A stretch of 64,000 nt of DNA from Methylothermaceae bacteria B42 (GTDB taxonomy: Bacteria > Pseudomonadota > Gammaproteobacteria > Methylococcales > Methylothermaceae). The notes beneath the pieces were generated by a model. It saw only the letters and a list, made by a program, of their open reading frames with translations, did not search any database and was not told the origin of the DNA. Below are positions 18,086 through 25,971 of the stretch, piece after piece. The first letter of the stretch is position 1. Each line of letters begins with the position of its first letter. The position numbers and the translations under genes were made by a program. The stretch is from positions 1 to 64,000 of the forward strand of contig LSNW01000002.1 of the NCBI GenBank assembly GCA_001566965.1, given 5' to 3'.

Positions 18086-18348
18086 TCAGCCTTTCACGCA
18101 CACGACCTGCTTGAGGGTGTGCACCACTTCCACCAGATCCTTCTGGTTTTCCATCACCCGGTCGATATCCTTTTAGACGGCCGGGATTTCATCCACCATA
18201 CCTTTGTCCTTGCGGCATTCCACGCCGGCGGTCTGGGCTTCCGGATCACGGTGGTTGAAGCGCTTTTTCGCTTCGGTACGGCTCATGCGGCGGCCGGCGC
18301 CGTGGGCACCGGCACCCGGCCTTTGTTCAGTTCCATCAAAACAGGCAT
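18086..18348 (-). pseudogene. rtcB: rtcB (RNA ligase) with large internal deletion
   Basis: RtcB joins RNA 2',3'-cyclic phosphate or 3'-phosphate ends to 5'-OH ends. Minus-strand bases from about 18305 encode the RtcB C-terminus: His-Gly-Ala-Gly-Arg-Arg-Met-Ser-Arg, Val-Glu-Cys-Arg-Lys-Asp, Asp-Glu-Ile-Pro, Lys-Asp-Ile-Asp and a final Gln-Val-Val-Cys-Val-Lys-Gly. An in-frame TAA at about 18173 replaces the Tyr codon of the conserved Ala-Tyr-Lys. Upstream, an ATG at 18348 with a GAGGAA site opens Met-Glu-Leu-Asn-Lys-Gly-Arg-Val-Pro-Val, which is like an RtcB N-terminus, in a different frame. About 1 kb between the two ends is missing. The gene is non-functional. Confidence 0.82.
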
Positions 18349-18385
18349 GATTCGTTCCTCACAATACATAATTCACTTTCCGGGG

Positions 18386-18545
18386 CACGAAAAAGCCCCG
18401 GATAACAAAGTCATTCGGGGCTTGAGCCATGCAACGATGCCGCACCGCCGGACGACGCCAAATGCGCCCCCGGCCAGGCGGGGACGATCAGTCGGGATAA
18501 TTGCGTTGCATCGTTGTCATGGGGTTTTCCTGTATTTTTTGAATC
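18386..18545 (-). ncRNA. Candidate structured RNA upstream of the rtcB remnant
   Basis: The segment is non-coding and strongly folded. A 14-bp long-range stem with one bulged A (18508-18522 with 18427-18440) encloses at least one further hairpin with a GTCCCCG/CGGGGGC stem. A terminator hairpin with T run follows at 18389-18423, ahead of the rtcB start. TTGACA at 18578-18583 could be its -35. In Salmonella the Y RNAs YrlA/YrlB lie just upstream of rtcB and have a bulged terminal stem; position and shape are similar, but neither the Ro-binding consensus nor the tRNA-like GGTTCGAAT part is seen. It could instead be an rtcB leader or attenuator. Confidence 0.5.
18389..18423 (-). terminator. Terminator of the candidate RNA
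   Basis: An 8-bp stem (AAGCCCCG 18393-18400 with CGGGGCTT 18416-18423) is followed on the minus strand by a T run. It separates the structured RNA from the rtcB start 41 bases further on. Confidence 0.7.
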
Positions 18546-18577
18546 AAGGCGAGTAGTTTTAACGCCATGCCGAGTCA

Positions 18578-18583
18578 TGTCAA
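18578..18583 (-). promoter_or_regulatory. Possible -35 box for the candidate RNA
   Basis: A perfect TTGACA on the minus strand is followed 16-17 bases later by a weak -10 (TAAAAC/AAAACT). No sigma-54 type -24/-12 pair, typical of regulated rtc operons, was seen. Confidence 0.35.
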
Positions 18584-18693
18584 TAAAATGCCTGACTGAT
18601 AGCATAATCAGACAATAAATATAGACAGAGAGCCAGAAGCACCCTGCGGGGCTTTCATTATTATCAAGAAATCATGGACAAGTGCCCATATTT

Positions 18694-19740
18694 ATGACCA
18701 TTGAAAAAACAATCGCCGAAGCATTCACCCTACCCGGACACATCCGCCACATAGAACCTTTGGGGAAAGGATTAATCAACGATTCTTATCTGGTGACCAC
18801 GCCAACGGCAAAAGGCGTACTGCAACGGATCAATGCCGATGTCTTTCCCAGTCCCGGGAAAATCATGGCCAATCTGCGCCAAATAACCGATTATTTAGCC
18901 CGCCATCGCGACCCGGGCATTCGCTTACCCGGCATTATTCCGGCCAGGGACGGCAAGGATTGGGTGATGGATGAGGCAGGCGGCTACTGGCGCATGCTGG
19001 AATATATCGAGGACAGCGAAAACAAAGCCCGGATTGAGAACCTGGCCGAGGCGGAAATATTGGGCGAGAGCTTGGGAAGGCTGCATTGCCTACTAGCGGG
19101 TTTGGCGGTTGACAAGTTTCACGTTACTTTACCGGGCTTCCACGTCACCCCGAACTATTTGGCACGGCTTGACCGGGTTTTGGCAACCACCAAATCCCTG
19201 CCTGTTGACGTGCAGCCAATAGTGGATTTTATCCAACAACGCCGGGAGCAGGCCCCCATTCTGGAAGACGACAAAAGCACGGGCGAGTTGCCCTTAAGAA
19301 TCATTCACGGCGATCCCAAGCTGGATAACGTGCTGTTTTCCAAAACCACGGGAGAGCCCATGGCCTGGGTGGATCTGGATACCATCCAGCCTGACTTGGT
19401 GCTTTATGATATCGGCGATTGCATCCGCTCCGCTTGCCGCGGTAAAAACGGCCAATTCGATCTGGACACTGCCAGTGCTGTTCTGAAAGGCTGGTTTAGA
19501 GAGGCAAAGTTTTTTTTAACCCCCGCCGAGCGCCATCACGTGCCCGATGCCATCGGTCTGCTTCCCTATGAACTGGGCATCCGCTTTCTGACCGATTACC
19601 TGGAAGGCAACCGCTACTTCAAAGTCTCCTACCGGGAAGAAAATCTGCACAAGGCGCAAAAACAGTTTGAATTATTGGCGGATATTGAAAAGAAAAGCGC
19701 TTCTCTGCAGGAAAGATGGGAAAACATTCAGGCAGAATAA
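18694..19740 (+). CDS. Aminoglycoside phosphotransferase-fold small-molecule kinase
   Basis: The protein has about 348 residues with the APH/choline kinase fold. The N-lobe includes Leu-Gly-Lys-Gly-Leu-Ile-Asn-Asp-Ser-Tyr. The catalytic loop is His-Gly-Asp-Pro-Lys-Leu-Asp-Asn-Val-Leu and the metal motif Trp-Val-Asp-Leu-Asp-Thr-Ile. This pattern resembles N-acetylhexosamine 1-kinase and related sugar kinases; the substrate is not shown. ATG at 18694 was chosen over GTG at 18682; neither has a clear ribosome site. The gene is single and follows the RNA/rtcB remnant divergently. Confidence 0.8.
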   Translation: MTIEKTIAEAFTLPGHIRHIEPLGKGLINDSYLVTTPTAKGVLQRINADVFPSPGKIMANLRQITDYLARHRDPGIRLPGIIPARDGKDWVMDEAGGYWRMLEYIEDSENKARIENLAEAEILGESLGRLHCLLAGLAVDKFHVTLPGFHVTPNYLARLDRVLATTKSLPVDVQPIVDFIQQRREQAPILEDDKSTGELPLRIIHGDPKLDNVLFSKTTGEPMAWVDLDTIQPDLVLYDIGDCIRSACRGKNGQFDLDTASAVLKGWFREAKFFLTPAERHHVPDAIGLLPYELGIRFLTDYLEGNRYFKVSYREENLHKAQKQFELLADIEKKSASLQERWENIQAE

Positions 19741-19761
19741 GGATACTCCCGCGAAATTTGG

Positions 19762-19781
19762 ATTCCCGCTAGCGCGGGAAT
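19762..19781. repeat. Short perfect palindrome (ATTCCCGC / GCGGGAAT)
   Basis: An 8-bp perfect stem with a 4-base loop lies between the kinase gene and erpA. It matches the widespread short intergenic palindrome type (TTCCCGC...GCGGGAA). It could also stop convergent transcripts, but it has no T run. Confidence 0.5.
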
Positions 19782-19856
19782 GACGGCGAAGAGGGGGTGG
19801 TTGTCACAGGAACGTCAGTAGCAGGAATATCTGCAAACAGGGAGTTTTTAAATTCA

Positions 19857-20219
19857 TTAGACCGCAAATGACGACCCGCACCCACAAGTGGTCTTGGCAT
19901 TGGGGTTGCGGATGACGAAGCGGGCGCCGGAGACATCGTCTTTGTAGTCGATTTCCGCCCCCTGCAGATATTGGATGCTCATGGAATCGATGAGCACGGT
20001 GACGCCGTTTTTCTCGATCACGGTATCGTCTTCGGCGATATCTTCATCAAAAGTAAAACCGTACTGAAAGCCGGAGCAACCGCCGCCGCTGATATAAACC
20101 CGAAGCTTCAAATCGGGGTTGCCTTCCTCGGCAATCAGGCTGGCCACTTTCTCCGCCGCACTGTCGGTAAAATTGATGGGGGCTTCGCTTTCGGTAATGG
20201 TTTCAGTTGTCGCACTCAT
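19857..20219 (-). CDS. erpA: Iron-sulfur cluster insertion protein ErpA
   Basis: This A-type carrier delivers Fe-S clusters to targets such as IspG/IspH and to respiratory enzymes. The 120-residue product has the three conserved cysteines, Cys48 in Gly-Gly-Gly-Cys-Ser-Gly-Phe and Cys112-Gly-Cys114 near the end. ATG at 20219 with an AGAGGA site is preferred over an upstream start that adds 12 residues. It follows argC in the same direction, about 90 bases apart. NarGHI in this window would be a client for Fe-S delivery. Confidence 0.95.
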   Translation of the reverse strand: MSATTETITESEAPINFTDSAAEKVASLIAEEGNPDLKLRVYISGGGCSGFQYGFTFDEDIAEDDTVIEKNGVTVLIDSMSIQYLQGAEIDYKDDVSGARFVIRNPNAKTTCGCGSSFAV

Positions 20220-20310
20220 GGTTGAATTATCCTCTTTACCCAGTGAAATAGTCAAGAATAGATTACGCTCTTTCCCGGATTGCCCATGCGATTTGTGGAA
20301 AACCTTGCCC

Positions 20311-21339
20311 TTAAGGGTAGAGGGCTACCATTTCCAATCCCATGGTCTCGGGTAATCCAAAGACCAGATTCATGTTTTGCACCGCCTGGCCGGCGGCGCC
20401 CTTGACCAGATTATCAATCACCGATAACACCACCACCTTGCCGCTTTCCGGCAGATAATGCACCGCAATCTGGCACCGGTTGGCGCCACGCACGTCACCG
20501 GTATCGGGATGACTACCGGATGGCAAGACATCCACAAACGGTTCTTTGGCATAACGGGATTCGAAAAGTTTCTGGAAATCCTGGTTAGAATCGGCGGACC
20601 CATATAAAGTGGCATGAATCCCCCGGATCATGGGAACCAGGTGGGGCACAAAGGTAAGCGATACCGGCTTGCCTGAAATACTATTCAACCCTTGGCAGAT
20701 TTCTGGGTGATGGCGGTGACCAGGCACGGCATAGGCTTTGAAACTCTCGCCAGTCTCGGCCATCAAGGTCGAGAGCTGGGCTTTGCGGCCCGCGCCGGAA
20801 ACGCCGGATTTACAATCGGCCACCAAGTCCGAACCGTCCACCACGCCACGCTCCAGCAAAGGCAAAAAACCCAATTGCACCGCAGTGGGATAACAACCGG
20901 GGCAAGCAATCAAACGGGCCTTGCGGATCTTGTCACGATTCAGCTCTGGCAAGCCATAAACCGCCATTTCCAGCAATTGCGGGCAGGCATGGGGCCGGCC
21001 ATACCAGGTTTCCCAAAGCTTGGGATCGCGCAGGCGAAAATCCGCCGCCAGGTCAATGACAATAGTCTGCTGTTCGAGCAGCTTTTCCGCAAATTGCATG
21101 GCAGTGCCGTTGGGAGTGGCGAAAAAGACAACATCAAACCGGGACAGCGCTTCAACTTCCGGCTCAACAAAATTGAGGTCCACTTTCCCAAGCAAGCTCG
21201 GGTAAACGTCCGCTACCGGCTTTCCAGCATCACTGCGGGAAGTGACCATTTCGATGCTGACCTGGGGATGTCCCGCCAAAATTCTAAGCAACTCCACGCC
21301 GGTATATCCGGTTCCACCAACAATTGCGGCTGAAATCAT
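20311..21339 (-). CDS. argC: N-acetyl-gamma-glutamyl-phosphate reductase
   Basis: The enzyme catalyses the third step of arginine synthesis, NADPH-dependent reduction of N-acetylglutamyl phosphate. The 342-residue protein has an N-terminal Gly-Gly-Thr-Gly-Tyr-Thr-Gly Rossmann loop (8-14) and catalytic Cys149 in Pro-Gly-Cys-Tyr-Pro-Thr. The His-Arg-His-His-Pro-Glu segment matches the type 1 enzymes of E. coli and Pseudomonas. ATG at 21339 follows AAGGGCG. The longer frame to 21402 is non-homologous. Confidence 0.95.
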   Translation of the reverse strand: MISAAIVGGTGYTGVELLRILAGHPQVSIEMVTSRSDAGKPVADVYPSLLGKVDLNFVEPEVEALSRFDVVFFATPNGTAMQFAEKLLEQQTIVIDLAADFRLRDPKLWETWYGRPHACPQLLEMAVYGLPELNRDKIRKARLIACPGCYPTAVQLGFLPLLERGVVDGSDLVADCKSGVSGAGRKAQLSTLMAETGESFKAYAVPGHRHHPEICQGLNSISGKPVSLTFVPHLVPMIRGIHATLYGSADSNQDFQKLFESRYAKEPFVDVLPSGSHPDTGDVRGANRCQIAVHYLPESGKVVVLSVIDNLVKGAAGQAVQNMNLVFGLPETMGLEMVALYP

Positions 21340-21650
21340 TCTTTTATCGCCCTTGAAATTAGTCATATGAATAGGACCAAAATTTTGCAAGTGTTTCGGC
21401 ATGCGGCTGCCAAATCAAACCTTTATGCTGCGTTGGCTGCACTAATTTCAGGCTTGAAGCAGCACTGCCACGCCTGCGCGAAAATTGGCTTGCCGCCTTG
21501 CCTGACACCCTCGGTGCTCGAATCACTTACAAAATTTAGGTAGGAATTATACAACCCTCTACTTTGATATAATGATTGAGCTTTCATTAAGAGCCCATTC
21601 TAACCAGACAGAAAGTAAGGGGCTCGCAGAGAAACAGCCATTAACCCCCC
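21340..21650. other. Intergenic region between argC and the ClC gene
   Basis: The 311 bases hold no gene. A TATAAT at 21568-21573 could be a -10 box for the ClC-thioredoxin-hemJ operon, but no good -35 is at the right distance. No inverted repeat stands out. Confidence 0.4.
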
Positions 21651-22949
21651 ATGACCACACCGACGGAAACGCCTGCTTCTTCCCTATTCTCCGCCAGCGT
21701 CTGGAAACAGCGGCTGGTGTTTTGGAGCGGGGCGATATTGGTGGGGCTGTTTATCAGCGCTCTCACGTTAGTCAGCGAAAAGGCGGTGGCCGAATTCAGG
21801 CAGCTTCACCACTACAACCCGTGGTTGGTGTTTTTGATTTGCCCTTTCGGACTCGCCACAGTGGTCTGGATGACCGAAGGCTTGTTCAGCGGCGCCGAGC
21901 GCAGCGGCGTTCCCCAGGTTAAAGCAGCTTTATCGATTCACCACAACCTGGCCCTGCGATCCCGTTTTGTTTCGTTCCGTATCGCTGTTGGCAAGGTCAT
22001 TCTTACCAATCTCGGGCTATTATCCGGGGCTTCCGCAGGATTAGGCGGGCCCGCCATTCAAATTGGCGCTTCCATTATGACCTCCTTGGGAAAAGCCGCC
22101 CGTTTCCCCACCCATTACCTGGAGCGCGGATTTATTTTGGCCGGCAGCGCCGCGGGCTTCGCCGCCCTGTTCAGTGCGCCGCTAACTGGCATTATTTTCG
22201 CCATCGAGGAACTGGGACACTCCATGGAGGAAAAAATCGGCAGCCTGGTACTGACCGCCATCATCTTTTCCGGCATGACCGCGTTCGTGGTGCTGGATCA
22301 CTATGTCTTCCTCGAATCCAGCCAAGCTGTATTGCCCAAAGGCCGCAGCTGGCTAGCAGTGCCGTTGTGTGGCGTTGCCGGTGGCTTGATGGGTGGTCTT
22401 TTCAGCACCATTCTTCTGTTTAGCGCTCGCCGGCTGGCGGCCATCTCCTTTCATCAACGTTTATTGCTGGCAATGGCTTGTGGCCTGGGCTTGGCGGCTA
22501 TTGGCACCTACGCTTCCGGCGCCACTTTTGGCACGGGTTATCCCATGCTGAAGCGCATTCTCACAGACCCTGACAGCATGCCCCTGGACTTTCCCTTTTT
22601 GAAAATGCTGGCCACCTATTGGACGGCTTTATGCGGCATTCCCGCCGGTTTATTCGTGCCATCGTTGTCGGTGGGCGCGGGATTGGGCGCCGACCTGCAT
22701 ACCTGGTTGCCACTGGCGCCGGCCCTTACCATGATTTTGCTGACCATGACGGCTTACTTTTCCGGCATGCTGCAAAGTCCGATGACCTCGTTTGTCCTGG
22801 TGATGGAAATGACCGATACCCACGAACTGTTACTGCCGCTAATGGCGGCTTCTTTTATTGCCTCGGGAACTTCGCGATTATTCAATCCGCAATCCCTTTA
22901 CACGGCCTTGACGGAAAGTTACGCCCGCAAGCTGGAACAGGATGAATAA
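21651..22949 (+). CDS. ClC-family chloride channel/transporter
   Basis: The 432-residue membrane protein has about 10-12 hydrophobic helices. Filter motifs are recognisable: Arg-Ser-Gly-Val-Pro (canonical GSGIP), Gly-Leu-Gly-Gly-Pro-Ala-Ile-Gln (canonical GREGPTVQ) and Gly-Leu-Phe-Val-Pro-Ser. The internal proton glutamate region Phe-Ala-Ile-Glu-Glu-Leu is kept. The gating glutamate of motif two is Gly here, which in known ClCs points to channel-like rather than H+-coupled transport. There is no C-terminal CBS pair. It overlaps the thioredoxin-like gene by eight bases. Confidence 0.88.
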   Translation: MTTPTETPASSLFSASVWKQRLVFWSGAILVGLFISALTLVSEKAVAEFRQLHHYNPWLVFLICPFGLATVVWMTEGLFSGAERSGVPQVKAALSIHHNLALRSRFVSFRIAVGKVILTNLGLLSGASAGLGGPAIQIGASIMTSLGKAARFPTHYLERGFILAGSAAGFAALFSAPLTGIIFAIEELGHSMEEKIGSLVLTAIIFSGMTAFVVLDHYVFLESSQAVLPKGRSWLAVPLCGVAGGLMGGLFSTILLFSARRLAAISFHQRLLLAMACGLGLAAIGTYASGATFGTGYPMLKRILTDPDSMPLDFPFLKMLATYWTALCGIPAGLFVPSLSVGAGLGADLHTWLPLAPALTMILLTMTAYFSGMLQSPMTSFVLVMEMTDTHELLLPLMAASFIASGTSRLFNPQSLYTALTESYARKLEQDE

Positions 22950-23442
22950 ATTCATCGGCATTCTGGTCATTTTCATAGGCATTGCCGTGGGGTTGTGGTG
23001 GACACAGCAACCCACCCCGGCGCCGGCACTGGAAATGACCACCATCGAAGGCGAAAAAATCCGGCTGCATGAACTACCCGGGCCGGCGCTGGTGGTTTTT
23101 TGGGCTACCGATTGTCCTGCCTGCCTGCGGGAACAGCCCCTGCTGGCTCGGTTACACCGAGATTTTGGCGATCAGGGACTGACAATCTTGGCCATCGCCA
23201 TGCCCTATGATCCCCCCAACCGGGTAGTTACCTTCGCCAAGCAAGTCAAACCACCCTATCCCATCTTTCTCGATCCCCTGGGAGACATTGCCCGGGCGTT
23301 CGGAGACGTGCGACTCGTCCCCACCCAATTTCTCATCGCAGACGGAAAGATTCTGTGGCAAAAAACCGGTGTCTTAGAGGAAACTGAAATCCGCAACAGA
23401 ATTGAAACGCTACTTCACTCATCGAAACAAGGAGCAGCCTAA
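22942..23442 (+). CDS. Periplasmic thioredoxin-like protein (TlpA/DsbE type)
   Basis: The 166-residue product has an N-terminal membrane anchor (about 5-21) and a thioredoxin fold. The active site is Trp-Ala-Thr-Asp-Cys-Pro-Ala-Cys, and a cis-Pro follows in Leu-Val-Pro-Thr-Gln-Phe. It probably reduces or isomerises disulfides in exported proteins, for example in cytochrome c maturation; the target is unknown. It lies between the ClC gene and hemJ, overlapping both, so the three genes form one operon. Confidence 0.88.
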   Translation: MNKFIGILVIFIGIAVGLWWTQQPTPAPALEMTTIEGEKIRLHELPGPALVVFWATDCPACLREQPLLARLHRDFGDQGLTILAIAMPYDPPNRVVTFAKQVKPPYPIFLDPLGDIARAFGDVRLVPTQFLIADGKILWQKTGVLEETEIRNRIETLLHSSKQGAA

Positions 23443-23864
23443 TGTGGCTCAAAGCTTTCCATATCATTTTCATGGTGACCTGGTTTGCCGGGTTGTTTTA
23501 CCTGCCCAGGCTGTTTGTCTATCACGCTCAGGCGGAAGACACCATCAGCAAGGAACGCTTCAAGATCATGGAAAGGAAACTGTTTTTCGGCATCATGACC
23601 CCGGGGATGGTACTGACCTTTGTCTTTGGCATCTGGATGCTGGCTGACTATGCCTGGAGTTTCTATGGCGAAAGCGGCTGGCTGCACGTCAAACTCCTGT
23701 TATTACTGGGGCTGGTGGTCTACCACTTCGCTTGCCTGAAATGGCTGCTGGACTTCAAACACGACCGCAATACCCACAGTCATGTTTTCTACCGCTGGGT
23801 CAATGAGATTCCCGCGTTGTTTCTGTTTGCCATTGTGATATTGGCGACGGTAAAGCCGTTTTAA
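23442..23864 (+). CDS. hemJ: Protoporphyrinogen IX oxidase HemJ
   Basis: The integral membrane enzyme oxidises protoporphyrinogen IX in heme synthesis. The 140-residue protein has four hydrophobic helices. Conserved HemJ features are His7 in Ala-Phe-His, Ala-Gly-Leu-Phe-Tyr-Leu-Pro-Arg-Leu-Phe-Val-Tyr-His, Met-Glu-Arg-Lys-Leu, the Lys-Leu-Leu-Leu-Leu segment and Phe-Arg/Tyr-Arg-Trp-Asn/Val-Asn-Glu-Ile-Pro. The start overlaps the previous stop (TAATG). Bases 23865-24026 after it hold no recognisable gene. Confidence 0.92.
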   Translation: MWLKAFHIIFMVTWFAGLFYLPRLFVYHAQAEDTISKERFKIMERKLFFGIMTPGMVLTFVFGIWMLADYAWSFYGESGWLHVKLLLLLGLVVYHFACLKWLLDFKHDRNTHSHVFYRWVNEIPALFLFAIVILATVKPF

Positions 23865-24026
23865 GAACCTGGAGCAAGACACCCGCAAAACCCTGGTGAC
23901 CGCCTGCGCTTCCGGCTATTATGGGACTCAATAGACGAAATTTGCTGTGCGGTGCCACCGCCAGCAATATCATGAAGTGATAGGAAGAAGTTCCCGAGGC
24001 CACCCATGTAGAACAGGAGAAATGTC

Positions 24027-24242
24027 ATGTGCAATCAAGATACAGCCGAACGCATCTTAGAAGTGGTGAAAAACTTGCCTGAACCCGAAGCCCGTAAAGT
24101 GCTACGTTTCGCCGAATATCTCAACCGGCCAGTGGCGGAAGATAGGCTGCTGGAAGACTTCATTCTGACATTGACGCCTGTTTCCGCATTTCAGGGAGAA
24201 CCTGTCGAACTTCAAGAGACAATGCGCCGTGAGTGGGATTGA
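24027..24242 (+). CDS. Antitoxin-like protein paired with a PIN toxin
   Basis: The 71-residue protein starts with a helix of the DUF2281 type (Glu-Arg-Ile-Leu-Glu-Val-Val-Lys-Asn-Leu-Pro). It ends in an acidic, probably unfolded tail that would wrap a toxin. A GGAG ribosome site lies before the ATG. The GTG of the PIN gene lies inside its last codons, the usual layout of an antitoxin-toxin pair. Confidence 0.75.
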   Translation: MCNQDTAERILEVVKNLPEPEARKVLRFAEYLNRPVAEDRLLEDFILTLTPVSAFQGEPVELQETMRREWD

Positions 24243-24575
24243 ATGGTTGCTGGACACTAACATCGTCATTGGCCTGCTACAGCGTCATTCCGAGGCTTTG
24301 CGGCTGATTCATGACCGGCGCGTTTTGACCGGACGCTGCGCATATAGCGCCGTCACCGCATGGAACTGCTGAGCTTCCCTGCTCTGACCGCAGAAGAGGA
24401 GGCGACTATCCACACTTTACTGGCGCGCATGGTCTATCTGTCAGTGACACTGGAGATCGAGGATGTTGCTATCGCGATTCGCCGCCAGCACCGAATCAAA
24501 CTGCCCGATGCCATCATCGCCGCAACGGCGAAAGTGCATCGCCTAGAACTGCTGACCAACGAAATCCATCCATGA
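24229..24575 (+). pseudogene. VapC-like PIN toxin with a one-base frameshift
   Basis: The first frame (GTG 24229) encodes Trp-Leu-Leu-Asp-Thr-Asn-Ile-Val-Ile-Gly-Leu-Leu, with the first catalytic Asp, and runs to Ser-Ala-Val-Thr, then stops at 24372. The second frame, from about 24360, continues with Met-Glu-Leu-Leu-Ser-Phe-Pro and Leu-Pro-Asp-Ala-Ile-Ile-Ala-Ala-Thr to the end. Adding one base near 24355-24359 restores one PIN protein of about 115 residues with the usual Thr-Arg-Met-Glu-Leu. The toxin is therefore split, unless a frameshift occurs in translation; no slippery heptamer is seen. Confidence 0.8.
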
Positions 24576-25825
24576 ACCACAAAAACCGGATGCAGTTAGC
24601 CTCCCAATTCACAGCCATTGCGTTTTGTATTCTGGTAACCGCGAAGGCAGACGGTATTCCCCCATCTTCCAGCAATAGCAAGGCAGCCATTACAACAACA
24701 CCAAACACGACCCATAGGCCCCATTCGAAGCTTTCAGCCATTCCACCAGGCACGGCCCAGGATTTAGGGCAATACCGCTGCGTGGAACGTATTATTAATG
24801 GCGAAAAAAATGTCTGTTGGACGATTACCGACTATAGCCGCTTTAATTATGACCCCTATAATCACCGCATACTCATGTTTGGCGGCGGCCATGCGGCCAC
24901 CGCCCGAACGGACGTGGATATGCTTGATTTAAAGCGGGATAAGCTGCAATGGCAAAGCCTTTATCCCAGTATGTCTTGCGCGCAAACCTCCGCCCAAAAA
25001 CTTTCCCCTAAAGGTTATCATTTAACGACCGGCCATCCCGCCGCCCGGCACACTTATGATATGACGGTGATAGCACCGGTCAACGGCATTCCTAATTTAA
25101 TGATTTTGAGCGCTGCCCCCGGCGCGGGATATTGCCACCGCTACTATACTACCATCCGCGCCGTTGCCCTCCTTCCCTTAGACAACCCCTCTGACAACAA
25201 GTGGATTTATGGGAGAGCATTTGAATTTCCCTGGTCAGACTATGCCGCCGCTGAATATGATCCGGTTTCCAGGAGAATCCTAATCATTGGACAAAATAAA
25301 CATGCAGGCAAAGGCGGTATGTGGGTCTATAACCCAAACACCGACGAAGTAGAAACCTTCGTTCGCGTTGATTATGAATTTTATGATCATAACCTGGTTT
25401 ACTATCCACCTACCCAAACCCTGTATTTGTTTGAAAGAACAAAAGAAGCTTCTCAGCCCAGCATGGTAAGAAAGCTGATTTTAGACCGCAAACACTGGCA
25501 AAAATCAAAAACAATCCTGCTAAAAACCAAAGGACCGGCGCCTGTCGGCGGCAGGGCAGTCGGTTATGCTTACGACCCTCAGCACAGGATTATTGGCGGC
25601 GCAGTGCAAAATGGTTATTTTCATAGCTTTGACCCCAGGAATAACACCTGGACCCGGGAAAAAATGAAAGTCGCATCTGAAGAAAAAGACATCCAAATCG
25701 GCACGGGGGAATTCCACACCCTGGATTATGATCCCATCAATCAGGTTTTCATTTTTATTGCCCTAGACCCCTCTAAGAACCCACGGCAAAAACGAACTTG
25801 GGCGTACAAGCCTGACATCCGATAA
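24572..25825 (+). CDS. Secreted protein with Kelch/beta-propeller-like repeats
   Basis: The 417-residue product has a signal peptide (about 7-26) and a Ser/Thr/Pro linker. At least five units then repeat a pattern of Tyr-Asp-Pro-x-x-x-Arg-Ile-Leu/Ile followed by aromatic-rich strands (Phe-Asn-Tyr-Asp-Pro-Tyr, Ala-Glu-Tyr-Asp-Pro-Val, Tyr-Ala-Tyr-Asp-Pro-Gln, Leu-Asp-Tyr-Asp-Pro-Ile). This suggests a beta-propeller. It has four or more cysteines in the first half. Function is unknown. The ATG overlaps the stop of the broken toxin gene (ATGA), so translation may be coupled. Confidence 0.75.
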   Translation: MNHKNRMQLASQFTAIAFCILVTAKADGIPPSSSNSKAAITTTPNTTHRPHSKLSAIPPGTAQDLGQYRCVERIINGEKNVCWTITDYSRFNYDPYNHRILMFGGGHAATARTDVDMLDLKRDKLQWQSLYPSMSCAQTSAQKLSPKGYHLTTGHPAARHTYDMTVIAPVNGIPNLMILSAAPGAGYCHRYYTTIRAVALLPLDNPSDNKWIYGRAFEFPWSDYAAAEYDPVSRRILIIGQNKHAGKGGMWVYNPNTDEVETFVRVDYEFYDHNLVYYPPTQTLYLFERTKEASQPSMVRKLILDRKHWQKSKTILLKTKGPAPVGGRAVGYAYDPQHRIIGGAVQNGYFHSFDPRNNTWTREKMKVASEEKDIQIGTGEFHTLDYDPINQVFIFIALDPSKNPRQKRTWAYKPDIR

Positions 25826-25971
25826 CCATGCAATAGTATAGTCATATACCATGCTAAATTTAATTTAGCCACACAACATCTGACTCAGGTAATAGTCAAT
25901 AGCGTCGTGACTTCACCCAACTAATTTCATAATTTTTTTGCCAGGAGACGCGACAAATCCCCCCGGATTTT

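Noticed and set aside
18119-18556. 145-residue plus-strand frame
   Set aside because: It is antisense to the rtcB remnant and the folded RNA; the minus-strand reading has clear RtcB residues.
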